A stretch of DNA of 64,000 nucleotides from DAOUJI01 sp965237875. GTDB taxonomy: Bacteria; Chloroflexota; Dehalococcoidia; Lucifugimonadales; JAGWBF01. The stretch spans positions 1,860,001 through 1,924,000 of the forward strand of contig CBDEGP010000002.1 in assembly GCA_965237875.1 (NCBI GenBank), written 5' to 3'. Each line of letters begins with the position of its first letter. Positions within the stretch are counted from its first letter, which is position 1. The position numbers and the translations under genes are program-made. The notes beneath the pieces are model-generated. The model was not told where the DNA came from. It did not search any database and worked only from the letters and a program-made list of their open reading frames with translations. Positions 8,884-17,248 of the stretch are shown piece by piece.

Positions 8884-8901
8884 CCACTCCGCCTGTGGAG
8901 A

Positions 8902-10185
8902 CTATATTACCCCCACCTCTTTCAGGTGGACGAGCCGCTCCCTGCTGAGGCCCAAAACGCCCATGTATACGTCCTCGTTATGCTGGCCGATCCTGGGCGC
9001 AGGGCGGCGCAGCCTGATGGGGCTCTCCCCCATCTTGATGTAAGGCCCCAGGTAAGTGACCATGGCGTCCACTTCGGGGTGGTAGAGCTCCAGCCAGAAG
9101 TCCCTGGCCTCCAGCTGCGGGCTTTCCCGGATGTCCTTCACTGTGTTGCAGGGACTCATAAATAGCCGATGCGTGAGGGCGCGCTCGTAGATTTCCCCCT
9201 TGGTCTTGGTGGACAGAAAGTCGGAAAAGGCCTGTTGGGTGGCCTGCTGGAGCTTGGCCCCTTCCTCTCCCGAAAGCGCAAGGTCTATGGCGCCGTATGT
9301 GTTGTAGTCCACACTGTTCATAAAGTCCGGCTTGACCCTGTCCTCCTCCATCCACCTGATCAAGCCCGGCACGGTGATGTCCCTGCCGGCGGTCCCGCCG
9401 CCGCCGATGTTGGCCACCACATAGCCGTCCTGACATTGGAAGATGGACCGGAAAAGATGGCCGTTGCGTTTACGGGCCCCGCCTGCCCGCTCCATGTTGT
9501 TGTTCATGATGGGAGGATGATGGGTGGCGTTCATCAGGGTCCAGATGACCGACGTCTGCATAGACACGTCGACCTGCTGCCCCTCTCCCGACTTGGTGCG
9601 CTGCCAGAATGCGGTCATGGCCCCGGCGGCTCCTTGTGCCCCGGCATGGAGTTCCGCCTGAGGGAAGCTGACCCTCACAGGCGGGCGGTCGTCATCCCCG
9701 GAGGCGTATTGCTGGCCTCCCATGGACCAGGCCACGATGTCCGTCGCCTTGTAATGGGCGTAGGGGCCGCTCTGTCCGAAGGGCGTCATGGAGGTCATGA
9801 TGAGGCCGGGGTTCAAGCGTGACAGGCTTGGATAGCCCAAGCCGATGCCTTCCAGGAATCCGGGCTTGAAGGACTCCAGGATGAAGTCGGATTCAGCGGC
9901 CAGGCCTCTGAAAAGCTCGCGGCCGTCGGAGGAGTCGATATCCAGAGTAATCCCCCGTTTGTTCACACAGTAGGCCCACCAGAAGAGGCTCTTTTCCGGG
10001 TGGGGCTCATCCTTGTAGAAGGGACCCCTGAAGCGGGCGCTCGAACCGCCGACCGGTTCCACTTTGATGACGTCGGCGCCCATGTCCGCCAACACCTTGC
10101 CGCACCAGTTGAACCCTCCCTCGGTAAGGTCCAGGGCGCGGTAGGGGGCCAGGGGAGCGTCGTTTGATTGTCGATCGGATGCCAT
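8902..10185 (-). CDS. CaiB/BaiF family CoA-transferase
   Basis: Class III CoA-transferases move CoA between acyl groups. The N-terminal LDLTEGGFNWCGKVLADMGADVIKVEPVGG and the later NKRGITLDIDSSDGRELF are family hallmarks. I place the start at the ATG at 10185, with GAGGCGG upstream, giving 427 residues. A longer frame would run through the promoter and into the IS66 element. The catalytic Asp of the family (usually GDxxAG) appears to be Glu (FPQAELHAG, Glu178). This may reflect a subfamily or an altered mechanism. The substrate cannot be read from sequence. The gene faces away from the aldo/keto reductase gene across an inserted IS66. Confidence 0.88.
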   Translation of the reverse strand: MASDRQSNDAPLAPYRALDLTEGGFNWCGKVLADMGADVIKVEPVGGSSARFRGPFYKDEPHPEKSLFWWAYCVNKRGITLDIDSSDGRELFRGLAAESDFILESFKPGFLEGIGLGYPSLSRLNPGLIMTSMTPFGQSGPYAHYKATDIVAWSMGGQQYASGDDDRPPVRVSFPQAELHAGAQGAAGAMTAFWQRTKSGEGQQVDVSMQTSVIWTLMNATHHPPIMNNNMERAGGARKRNGHLFRSIFQCQDGYVVANIGGGGTAGRDITVPGLIRWMEEDRVKPDFMNSVDYNTYGAIDLALSGEEGAKLQQATQQAFSDFLSTKTKGEIYERALTHRLFMSPCNTVKDIRESPQLEARDFWLELYHPEVDAMVTYLGPYIKMGESPIRLRRPAPRIGQHNEDVYMGVLGLSRERLVHLKEVGVI

Positions 10186-10242
10186 TGCCGCCTCGCGGGC
10201 CCGCGGGGTTGCCAAACGCCGGATGGTTAAAATGACTCGGCC

Positions 10243-10271
10243 ATTATATTCAAGCCGCTGCTGCGTATCAA
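10243..10271 (-). promoter_or_regulatory. Sigma-70-like promoter of the CoA-transferase gene
   Basis: On the minus strand TTGATA (10271-10266), 17 bp, then a perfect TATAAT (10248-10243). It lies 58 bp before the ATG and 8 bp from the target duplication of the IS66 element, so the insertion left it intact. Confidence 0.65.
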
Positions 10272-10279
10272 CCGCCGCC

Positions 10280-10287
10280 CGGATACG
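10280..10287. repeat. Left target-site duplication of the IS66 element
   Basis: CGGATACG is repeated exactly at 11732-11739. Eight base pairs is the length expected for IS66-family transposition. Confidence 0.93.
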
Positions 10288-10295
10288 GTAACTGT

Positions 10296-11633
10296 TCAGA
10301 CTTGAGGGGATGTGAGTAACTGACGGCATGCCACGAGGGGGTTTAATCCCCTCGCGCGCCAGGTGCCGAAGAGGGAAGCCAGGGCCATCTTGCTATCGGT
10401 GCCCTGCTGCGAGCGGGTGCCGCCGCTGATCTTACGGCTGATCACCAGGTGCCTCAGGCTCCGCTCGGCAGCGTTGTTATCGGATGGCACCCCAGGCTCG
10501 GCCACAAAGACAAACAGCTCCTTGATAAACCGCTCTATGCGCCGACACAGCTTGCGTTGGACTGCCAACGGGTCTTCCAGGAACGGTCGGCAGCGGGCCA
10601 GCAATTTCCGTTCCAGCCCCAGCTGGTCAAGACGCCTTTGGTGCGCCCCGGGATGGGCCGAGGCCTTGGCCGCAGCGTAGAGCTTGTGGATGGCCACAGA
10701 CCACCGCGCCAGCCTAGAGTCATCCGGGTAGAGGGTCTTCAGGTCATGGATGTCCCGCAGCAGATGGGCCCAGCACCGTTGCTTCAGGCCAGGGTAATGA
10801 TGATAGGCAGCGTAGAAATCGCTGACCAACACCCCGCCGAAGGACTGATCCAGCACTTCGTCCACCACCCCCTTATCCCGGCCACGGCGCAGGAAGTACC
10901 GTTCGGTGGGGGTGCTGAAGGTCCAGACATAGCCATTGGTCCCGTCCTGGCGCCAGCCGGTCTCGTCGGCCTGCACCACGGGGCTGGCTCGAATTCGATC
11001 CAGCACCTCGGCCACTGCCTGTTGGGCCTGTTGAGCCGCCCCATGGATGACCCGGACGATGCCCCCGACGCTCAGGTGCAACTGATGCGCCGTCCGCAGA
11101 TACCATTGGATGGTGCGTAGGGGCAGTCGTCCCTCTTCTCGCAGCGTCACTATCAGGCTGACCAGGTTGACCCCCAAGCGCTGGCGCCCCATGACCACGC
11201 CATCCAGCGCCACCTTGGGCACCCGACGCCGCTGGCACTCCGGGCAAGTCCGGGCCACGTAGACATGCTCCGTCACTTGTACCGGAACCGTCGGAATCTC
11301 GATGACTTCCCGGGTCCTCTGTGCCCATCCCCCAGCCAGGCTCCCGCCACAATCCGGACAGGTCTCTAGGGCATGCTCCACCCGATGAGTCGGCGTCATA
11401 CGCTGGCGAGCAAAGCTATGGGTCCGTGGCTTTCTTGGCCCCTTCTTCTTCTCTGGCGCCCTTCGGCCTGGAACCGGTTTATTGCCCGGCATTCTGGTCG
11501 GTCCCCCCGGCTTGAGGCTCCCTTCCAGCGACGCTATCCGCCGATGCAACTGGGCAATGGCAGCCTGCTGCTGGGCAATGACCTCCAACAGCACTTCACG
11601 ATTGGCTGTGGTCAGGTCAAGTTCGCTGTACAC
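10296..11633 (-). CDS. IS66 family transposase (TnpC type)
   Basis: A 445-residue DDE transposase. The N-terminus has a coiled coil (residues 10-38) and a basic linker. A zinc-binding region follows, with CPDC (92-95) and CPEC (130-133). The catalytic residues appear to be D223 in QADETGW, D272 in VSDFYAAY and E390 in DNNAAERSLR, all at family-typical sequences. The start is a GTG at 11633. The stop codon lies inside the left terminal repeat, so the gene fills the element almost completely. No frameshift is seen, so the enzyme may be active. Confidence 0.95.
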   Translation of the reverse strand: MYSELDLTTANREVLLEVIAQQQAAIAQLHRRIASLEGSLKPGGPTRMPGNKPVPGRRAPEKKKGPRKPRTHSFARQRMTPTHRVEHALETCPDCGGSLAGGWAQRTREVIEIPTVPVQVTEHVYVARTCPECQRRRVPKVALDGVVMGRQRLGVNLVSLIVTLREEGRLPLRTIQWYLRTAHQLHLSVGGIVRVIHGAAQQAQQAVAEVLDRIRASPVVQADETGWRQDGTNGYVWTFSTPTERYFLRRGRDKGVVDEVLDQSFGGVLVSDFYAAYHHYPGLKQRCWAHLLRDIHDLKTLYPDDSRLARWSVAIHKLYAAAKASAHPGAHQRRLDQLGLERKLLARCRPFLEDPLAVQRKLCRRIERFIKELFVFVAEPGVPSDNNAAERSLRHLVISRKISGGTRSQQGTDSKMALASLFGTWRARGLNPLVACRQLLTSPQV

Positions 11634-11699
11634 CCCTTTGGTATGACATAACCCCTGCCTCCCATGCTACCCCCTACCAAGCGCCTTTCGGCTATTTAA

Positions 11700-11715
11700 C
11701 CCCCCCCCCCCCCCC
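11700..11715 (+). repeat. Homopolymer run of 16 C
   Basis: Sixteen consecutive C residues sit just inside the right end of the IS66 element. At the left end the matching positions hold only GAGGGG, so the tract probably grew by slippage. It may also be miscounted in assembly. Confidence 0.9.
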
Positions 11716-11731
11716 AAGTCTGAACACTTAC

Positions 11732-11739
11732 CGGATACG
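11732..11739. repeat. Right target-site duplication of the IS66 element
   Basis: An exact copy of CGGATACG at 10280-10287, directly after the terminal repeat. Confidence 0.93.
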
Positions 11740-11758
11740 CCCTCCGAGGCCCGCAAAC

Positions 11759-11787
11759 TTGCATAGACGCTTCATCGGGGCTAAGCT
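11759..11787 (+). promoter_or_regulatory. Candidate promoter of the aldo/keto reductase gene
   Basis: TTGCAT (11759-11764), a 17-bp spacer, then TAAGCT (11782-11787), 40 bp before the ATG. It lies between the IS66 right end and the gene. The -10 is only a moderate match. Confidence 0.45.
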
Positions 11788-11827
11788 AGGGCAATCCCGT
11801 CGCCGACCGGCGTCCTAGAGGTGAACT

Positions 11828-12802
11828 ATGGAGTATAGACGCCTGGGCAATTCAGGCCTCAAGGTTTCCGTGCTGGGCCTGGGCTGCAACAACTTCGGCG
11901 GTCGCACGGACGAGCGCCAGTCCAACCTGGTGCTGGACCGGGCCCTGGAGCTGGGCGTCAACTTCATCGACACGGCCAACCAGTACAGCAAAGGGGAATC
12001 GGAAGAGATCATCGGAAAGGCCCTCAAGGGCCGACGGCGGGACGTGGTCCTGGCAACCAAGGGCGGGAGTTTCTGGGGAACGGGACCCAACGAGAGCGGA
12101 GCTTCCAGGAAGCACATCATGGACTGCGTGGAGGACAGCCTTCGCCGTCTCGACACGGACTACGTCGACCTCTATTACATCCACCGACCCGACCCGAACA
12201 CTCCCATCGAGGAGACCATGAGGACCCTGGACGACCTGGTCCGGCAGGGCAAGATACGCTACATAGGCTGCTCCAACTACGCGGCGTGGCAGGCCTGTGA
12301 AGCCCTGTTCACGTCCAAGGCCTTGGGCCTCTCCAGCTTCGTCTGCGCCCAGAACGAGTACAACATGCTCAACCGCGGCGTGGAGAGGGAGTTGGCGCCC
12401 TTTTGCAGCGCCCACGGCGTGGGAATCGTTCCTTTCTGGCCCCTGGGAGGAGGCTTCCTCACTGGAAAGTACCGTGAGGGAGAGAGCATACCCCAAGGCG
12501 CCCGCTTCGACGACGCCAGCAAGACCCGGCCCGCGCAGGTTGCTCTGGCCAAGTCCTACCAGGAGCGCTTCCTGACCGAACGCAACTTCCGGATGCTGGC
12601 GCGCCTGGAGGAGTTCGCGGGGCAGCATGGACACGCCGTCTCCGAGCTGGCCGTTGCGTGGCTCGCGTCGAACCCGGTCGTACGCTCCATAATTGCCGGG
12701 GCCAGCAGACCCGAGCAGGTGGAGGCCAACGCCAAAGGCGCCGAATGGGCCATGTCCCCACAGGAAATTGCAGAGGTGAACGAAATACTGGACTCAGCCT
12801 GA
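11828..12802 (+). CDS. Aldo/keto reductase
   Basis: A 324-residue NADPH-dependent oxidoreductase with a TIM-barrel fold. The catalytic tetrad is visible: Asp and Tyr in FIDTANQYSKGESE, Lys in LATKGG and His in YYIHRPDP. The C-terminal cofactor region is RSIIAGASRPEQVEAN. The start ATG is preceded by GAGGTGA. Sequence features such as LGLGCNNFGG and EYNMLNRGVERELAPFC fit the voltage-gated potassium channel beta/YajO-like AKR groups, where substrates are varied small aldehydes and ketones. The gene is divergent from the CoA-transferase and 35 bp upstream of malate synthase. The true substrate is unknown. Confidence 0.92.
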   Translation: MEYRRLGNSGLKVSVLGLGCNNFGGRTDERQSNLVLDRALELGVNFIDTANQYSKGESEEIIGKALKGRRRDVVLATKGGSFWGTGPNESGASRKHIMDCVEDSLRRLDTDYVDLYYIHRPDPNTPIEETMRTLDDLVRQGKIRYIGCSNYAAWQACEALFTSKALGLSSFVCAQNEYNMLNRGVERELAPFCSAHGVGIVPFWPLGGGFLTGKYREGESIPQGARFDDASKTRPAQVALAKSYQERFLTERNFRMLARLEEFAGQHGHAVSELAVAWLASNPVVRSIIAGASRPEQVEANAKGAEWAMSPQEIAEVNEILDSA

Positions 12803-12837
12803 CCCAGTTCCCGTATGCTTGAGCCTAGGAGACGGAC

Positions 12838-14544
12838 ATGACAGCCCAAGACCGAGTTAAATTCACTCCTGTAGCAGGCGCGTCGGACCTGTTCACATCC
12901 GAATTTTGCCACTACTTGTCGTCCCTCTATGACAAGTTCACGCCCATAGTGCATGAGCTCAGGGCAAAACGGGCCCAGGTCTTGGAGCAGGCCCTCAAGC
13001 ACGGAAAGCTGCCAAGCCATCCGCCCACGTCGGAGATAAACACCGGGGAGTGGCAAACTCCAGTCCCGCCCGAGGACCTGCAGAGGCCGGGCATCGAGAT
13101 ATCGGGCCCCGCCTCCCTGACCGCCATGTTCATAAACGCTCTGAACCCAGGCCCGGAAGGCGCCAGGGCCGAGGGAGACCTGGACGACGACGAGGACTCG
13201 GGCGGGCACAGGTTCCAGGATACGGTGGCCGCCGCGTTGAACCGGTTGCACGCCGTCCAACGCACGTTGACCTTCCACAACCCGGAGCGGCAGCGCGACT
13301 ACTTTATCCAGGAGGGCGACATTCCCTTCTTCATGCACCGGGAACGGGGTCTGCACCTGGACGAACCCGAGGTGACGGTGGACGGTCAGCCCGTTCCGGC
13401 GACAGTCCTGGGAACGGCGCTTACCATCTACCACGCCGGCAGGGCCCAGATCGAGCGGGGCCAGGGGGTCTACTTCTACCTGCCCAAGATGGAGTCCGCC
13501 GAGGAGGCGGCCCTCTACCGGGACATTTTCGACGCCTCCGCCCAGAGCCTGGACCTTCCCGACGACGCGGTCATACGGGCCATTCCCCTCATCGAGTCGC
13601 TTCCCGCCGTATACCAGATGGAGGAGATGCTGCACGCCCTTGGCCCATACGCCGCCGGGTTGAACGCGGCCCGCTGGGACCTGAAGGCTTCCATCCTGGA
13701 GTTCGTCATGGCCGACCCCGACTCCGTATGGCCGGACCGTTTCGGCGTTGACATCAAGACGACTCCCTTCCTGGGCAACATCTTCCGCAGGCTGGTGGCC
13801 GTCTGTCTCAAGCGGGGGGCCGTGCCCATAGGAGGGATGGCTACGGCTCTGCCAGCGCGGGATGAGGATACCAACAGCGCGGCCGCCGAGTCCATCAGGT
13901 CAGACAAGGTCTGGGAGGCCAAGCAGGGTTTCCTCCGGGCTTGGGTCGCCCATATCTTCCACATGAAAACCGCCGCTGACCCCTTCAAGGAACTCCGTGC
14001 GACGGGCTGGGAGCCCACTCCCGAAATGAAAGACCCCGACAACTACCCCGTGTCCATAGAAGCGCCCGAGGGGGCCATAACCATCGAAGGGACCCGCCGG
14101 AACGCCCGCATGATCATCGAGTACCTGGAGGGATGGCTCAACGGCCGCGGGGCCAAGGGCATCGACAGCCTGGCCGGAAGGCCCGGAATCCACCCGCCTC
14201 TCATGGAGGACCTGGCCACCGGCCGCATATCGGTGGCCCAGGTTGCCCAACGCATCATTCACAAGACCGTCGCCCAGGACACAGAGCAGGTCCATGACCT
14301 GCCTGCCGTAAGGCGGATTCTGTTGGACGAGATGGGGGACATCCTGGACCAGTCCAAGCGGTCGCTCCCGCCCGGCGACCCGGAAGCCCAGCAGTCCTTC
14401 CGCGAAGCCGAGGTGCGCTACAGGAAGGCCACGAAAATCGCCTTGCGGTGGATCAAAAACTACACGGAGTTCAACTTCCGCAGCCTGGGTTCATACACGC
14501 GCACCGAGTTGGAGGCCATAGCCGCCGCGTCCGACGCCTTCTAG
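12838..14544 (+). CDS. aceB: Malate synthase, A type
   Basis: Condenses glyoxylate with acetyl-CoA to give malate. The 568-residue length is near that of malate synthase A. Hallmarks are RERGLHLDEPEVTVDG, GVYFYLPKMESAEEA, the catalytic-core segment AIPLIESLPAVYQMEEMLHALG, GLNAARWD and GAVPIGGMATALPARD. Residues about 90-115 contain an acidic insertion (EGDLDDDEDSG) not typical of the family. RBS AGGAGA lies before the ATG. Isocitrate lyase is not in the window, so glyoxylate may come from the glyoxylate shunt encoded elsewhere or from glycolate or purine breakdown. Confidence 0.88.
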   Translation: MTAQDRVKFTPVAGASDLFTSEFCHYLSSLYDKFTPIVHELRAKRAQVLEQALKHGKLPSHPPTSEINTGEWQTPVPPEDLQRPGIEISGPASLTAMFINALNPGPEGARAEGDLDDDEDSGGHRFQDTVAAALNRLHAVQRTLTFHNPERQRDYFIQEGDIPFFMHRERGLHLDEPEVTVDGQPVPATVLGTALTIYHAGRAQIERGQGVYFYLPKMESAEEAALYRDIFDASAQSLDLPDDAVIRAIPLIESLPAVYQMEEMLHALGPYAAGLNAARWDLKASILEFVMADPDSVWPDRFGVDIKTTPFLGNIFRRLVAVCLKRGAVPIGGMATALPARDEDTNSAAAESIRSDKVWEAKQGFLRAWVAHIFHMKTAADPFKELRATGWEPTPEMKDPDNYPVSIEAPEGAITIEGTRRNARMIIEYLEGWLNGRGAKGIDSLAGRPGIHPPLMEDLATGRISVAQVAQRIIHKTVAQDTEQVHDLPAVRRILLDEMGDILDQSKRSLPPGDPEAQQSFREAEVRYRKATKIALRWIKNYTEFNFRSLGSYTRTELEAIAAASDAF

Positions 14545-14566
14545 CTATGGCCAGGGGTTTTTCATT

Positions 14567-15181
14567 GTCATTCCTGTAAGAGTTAGGGATACTCTGAACA
14601 AGACCGGCTAGAGCCGGATTGTGTTTACTGGAGCGGTTTTGCGGAAAAATCCGGCCCTCTGCCCATTTTCCGGAATTTTTAGTCCTCTGATGTTGCTCCC
14701 ATCGGGGCCGTTGTGGCCTTGGAGCGGCGCTGGCGGTGGTCCGGGAGCGGATTTGGGCGCACTCCTCCCCGTCACACCGCCAGGCAGCGCTTCCGTCAGC
14801 CTTAATCCCATGAACCGCCGCACCGACTCGGCCTCGTAGAGCAGGTCCTCCATACCGGGGTCGCTCAGAACCTGCCCCGGCGAAGGCCGGGGTTGTAGAA
14901 CAGCTGCACGCAGTGGACCCGCAGCATCACCGGCAAGCCATAGGGGCAGCGCCCCCGGCCCGCCTTGGGATAGAAGGGACGGATGCGTTCTTCCAGCCGC
15001 TCCCACGGAATCAGCCCGTCCATCCGCTGCGGAAATATCTCCCTACGGGTCTTTCGCTTCTTCCCCTGGTACTCCAGGTCCGCAAACGTTGGCTGGTCCA
15101 TCAACTCTCCCTCCCCCACCGTCATCGGGTTTTCCCACAAACCTTATCATGCCACAATGCACGGACTTCTACAGGAATGAC
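14567..15181. mobile_element. Remnant of an IS5-type element bounded by a 12-bp inverted repeat
   Basis: GTCATTCCTGTA at 14567-14578 is exactly inverted as TACAGGAATGAC at 15170-15181. The broken transposase lies between. The two arms could be ends of the degenerate element or two copies of a common intergenic palindrome. No target duplication was recognised. The rest of the 753-bp stretch between malate synthase and smpB shows no other gene. Confidence 0.5.
14780..15101 (-). pseudogene. IS5 family transposase, N-terminal fragment, frameshifted
   Basis: The opening MDQPTFADLEYQGKKRKTRRE, then WERLEERIRPFYPKAGRGR and MLRVHCVQLFYN, is the conserved N-terminus of IS5-group transposases. The frame is then broken. 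It continues in another frame with LSDPGMEDLLYEAESVRRF and GLRLTEALP. Deleting 23 bases at 14869-14891 joins the two frames exactly. After ALP (near 14782), where the family has a DETTILNFRH-like segment, the similarity stops, so the catalytic part is missing and the gene is dead. The start is taken at 15101, where GGGAGGGAGAG precedes the ATG. Confidence 0.85.
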
Positions 15182-15297
15182 GTATTGGTGAGGCGGTTCG
15201 GAACGACAAGATGGGAGCGTTTCGGAATGGGGTAATTGAGGTTCGAATGCGGCGCGACTGGTTTATCCGGCGGTCAGTGGGTTGAGAGCTGCTGGGT

Positions 15298-15768
15298 TTA
15301 CACGCTGCGCCTGACGGCCCGCTGGGCCTCTCTGTCTCTGTCCCTGTCGATAATCGCGCGCCGCTTGTCGTACTGCCTTTTCCCCCGCGCCAGTCCCAAC
15401 TCCACTTTGGCCACGTGGTTCCGAATATAGACACGCAGGGGGACAACGGTCTGCCCCTTTTGGGACACCGCCGCCGCCAGCTCCCTCACCTGCTCTTTGT
15501 GGAGCAGCAGTTTCCGGGGCCTCAATGGGTCGTGGTTATTGACGGTCCCATCCTGGTATTGGGACACGTGGCAGTTGACGAGCCATAACTCGCCCTTCTC
15601 CGGTTTGACGTAGGCGCCGCCAATATTCACCCTTCCGGCTCTGATGGACTTGATCTCAGTGCCGGTGAGAACCATCCCAGCCTCCATGCGTTCCAGAATG
15701 TTGTAGTCGTGGAAAGCTTTTCGGTTCTGGGTTATGGTGCGGTGATTGTCAGCCTTCTTGTTGCTCAA
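15298..15768 (-). CDS. smpB: SsrA-binding protein SmpB
   Basis: SmpB binds tmRNA and brings it to stalled ribosomes for trans-translation. NRKAFHDYNILERMEAGMVLTGTEIKSIR is the family core near the N-terminus. YVKPEKGELWLVNCHVSQY, KLLLHKEQVREL and VELGLARGKRQYDKR are further conserved blocks. I choose the TTG at 15768, giving 156 residues with a family-like N-terminus. An ATG farther upstream would add about 19 residues read through the S41 protease gene. The start overlaps the end of the protease gene by 20 bp, which suggests coupled translation. No tmRNA gene was found nearby. Confidence 0.9.
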   Translation of the reverse strand: MSNKKADNHRTITQNRKAFHDYNILERMEAGMVLTGTEIKSIRAGRVNIGGAYVKPEKGELWLVNCHVSQYQDGTVNNHDPLRPRKLLLHKEQVRELAAAVSQKGQTVVPLRVYIRNHVAKVELGLARGKRQYDKRRAIIDRDRDREAQRAVRRSV

Positions 15769-16981
15769 CGGCCTTGACCAAAATCTCAAGCTCTTCGATG
15801 GCCCGGTCCAACTGGAGGTCGTCATCGCCGTCCTCGGGCTGCTCGACCATTATGTCCGGCTCCAGACCGTCCCCCTCGATCAGAGTCCCGGCGGGAGTAT
15901 GCCAGCGTGCGACTGTGAAGAAGAGGCCCGACCCGTCGGAAAGCTTACGGAGAGTGTTGACGCTGCCCTTGCCGAAGGTGACGACGCCTATAATCGGCGC
16001 CCGATGATTGTCTTTAATGGCCCCCGCCAAGACCTCGCTGCCGCTGGCGCTGAACTCGTTTACCAGGACCACCATTGGAATGTCCTTGGCAAGGCCTCCA
16101 CTCTGCAGCGGCCAATCGGTCCTTTGTCCCTGGCCGTCCATTTCGTAGAGCGCCAGCCCTTCATCAATGAATTGGCTGGTCACGCCCACTACAGTCCTCA
16201 GGAATCCGCCGGGGTTATTTCTCACGTCCAGGACGACTCCCCTGGCGCCAAGTCTGTGCAAGCTGTTGATCGCTTCAACAATCTCCTTATCGGTGCTCGC
16301 CGTGAAGGACGTTATCCGCAAATGGGCTATCCGTCCCACCAGCATCCTCAGACTCACGCTGTCCACGACGATCACGTCCCTGACCACGGTCACAGTCATG
16401 GGCTCCCCCCGGGACGGGCGGAATATGCCCAGCTCAACGGCTTCTCCCCGAGGTCCTCTGATTCTGCCGACAGCCTCCATGATTGAGAGCCCCTCGGCAC
16501 TTTCCCCGTCTATGGAAGTGAGGATGTCGCCCGGCCTGAGTCCCGCCGCGTCGGCCGGAGTGTCGGCGATGGGCGCTATGATGGTGATGCGCCCGTCTCT
16601 CATGCCGACGTGGGCGCCTATCCCCTCGAACTCGCCGCTGAGGTCCTGCGACTCCCGCTCTTGCTCCTCCGGGGTTAGATAGGCTGCATGGGGGTCTTCC
16701 AGGGCCGCGATAATCCCTCGGATGGCCCCCTGGCTCAACAGTTCCGCGTCCAGGTCCTGGCCCCGTAGATGCTCCTCTTGAAGATGGTCCCATACTTCGG
16801 AAAGTATGTCGAACTCCGGCGGCAGGCCCTCTATTCCGGAGTTGGCGTCGGTGTTGGGGGCCGGGTCGGTTTCACTGTCCGACTTGCCGAACCGGACCGA
16901 CACGCAGCCCGCGGCAATCGCGAGAGCCGTGACGGCTATCAACAGGGGTATGGACCAACTGCTTCTGAACCTGGAAAACAA
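15749..16981 (-). CDS. S41 family C-terminal processing protease, lipoprotein
   Basis: A CtpA/Prc-type serine protease with a PDZ domain, acting outside the cytoplasmic membrane on protein C-termini. The 410-residue precursor has a signal peptide with lipobox AAGC (Cys26). A PDZ domain (about residues 110-200, with GLRPGDILTSIDGESAEG) and the S41 domain follow. The nucleophile Ser313 is in NEFSASGSE and the general base Lys338 in FGKGSV, with the 25-residue spacing of the family. The start is TTG at 16981 with GCGGAGG upstream. It overlaps smpB and lies in the same direction as hflC/hflK, in a quality-control neighbourhood. Confidence 0.92.
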   Translation of the reverse strand: MFSRFRSSWSIPLLIAVTALAIAAGCVSVRFGKSDSETDPAPNTDANSGIEGLPPEFDILSEVWDHLQEEHLRGQDLDAELLSQGAIRGIIAALEDPHAAYLTPEEQERESQDLSGEFEGIGAHVGMRDGRITIIAPIADTPADAAGLRPGDILTSIDGESAEGLSIMEAVGRIRGPRGEAVELGIFRPSRGEPMTVTVVRDVIVVDSVSLRMLVGRIAHLRITSFTASTDKEIVEAINSLHRLGARGVVLDVRNNPGGFLRTVVGVTSQFIDEGLALYEMDGQGQRTDWPLQSGGLAKDIPMVVLVNEFSASGSEVLAGAIKDNHRAPIIGVVTFGKGSVNTLRKLSDGSGLFFTVARWHTPAGTLIEGDGLEPDIMVEQPEDGDDDLQLDRAIEELEILVKAVEQQEG

Positions 16982-17248
16982 GGGACCGGCAACCTCCGCA
17001 GGAATGGCCGTGACCTGTTTTCAATATATCACATCGACTCTGAAGAAACGGTTAAGCCACGGCTCCAAGTCAAGACGGCCCCGTTTCAGACCATGCCGCC
17101 GCCCCGGTAAGGCAAAAGAGATGCTCCGTTTGACTGGAGAGGCGCAAACCTTCGAGGACGTGTGCTGCCGCAATCAATGTGTGGGACGCTGTGGGCCTAC
17201 TCCGAACGGCGGTCTGGAAAAGTCCCGCGGGTGTGATTGAGAGCTGGC

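Larger units (their letters stand above)
10288..11731 (-). mobile_element. Complete single-gene IS66-family insertion sequence (1,444 bp)
   Basis: The ends are inverted repeats starting with GTAA, as is typical of IS66. The left end is GTAACTGTTCAGACTTGAGG. The right end, read inward, is GTAAGTGTTCAGACTTGGGG. Perfect 8-bp duplications flank both ends. Only the large transposase gene is present. The accessory tnpA and tnpB genes of classical IS66 are missing, as in the ISBst12-like subgroup. Intact ends, an intact transposase and perfect duplications point to a recent insertion. Confidence 0.93.

Noticed and set aside
10186..10329. N-terminal extension of the CoA-transferase into the IS66 end
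   Set aside because: It would read through a promoter, a target duplication and the terminal repeat.
12556..13635. 359-codon minus-strand frame opposite malate synthase and the aldo/keto reductase end
   Set aside because: It spans two well-supported genes on the other strand and shows only the Gly/Pro/Arg-rich composition of antisense reading.
14608..14780. Continuation of the IS5 transposase frame
   Set aside because: After ALP the Pro/Gly-rich translation has no similarity to the transposase family.
15141..15297. tmRNA gene sought next to smpB
   Set aside because: A GGTTCGAAT string is present near 15240 but its flanks do not pair as a T-arm, and no tag frame is seen.
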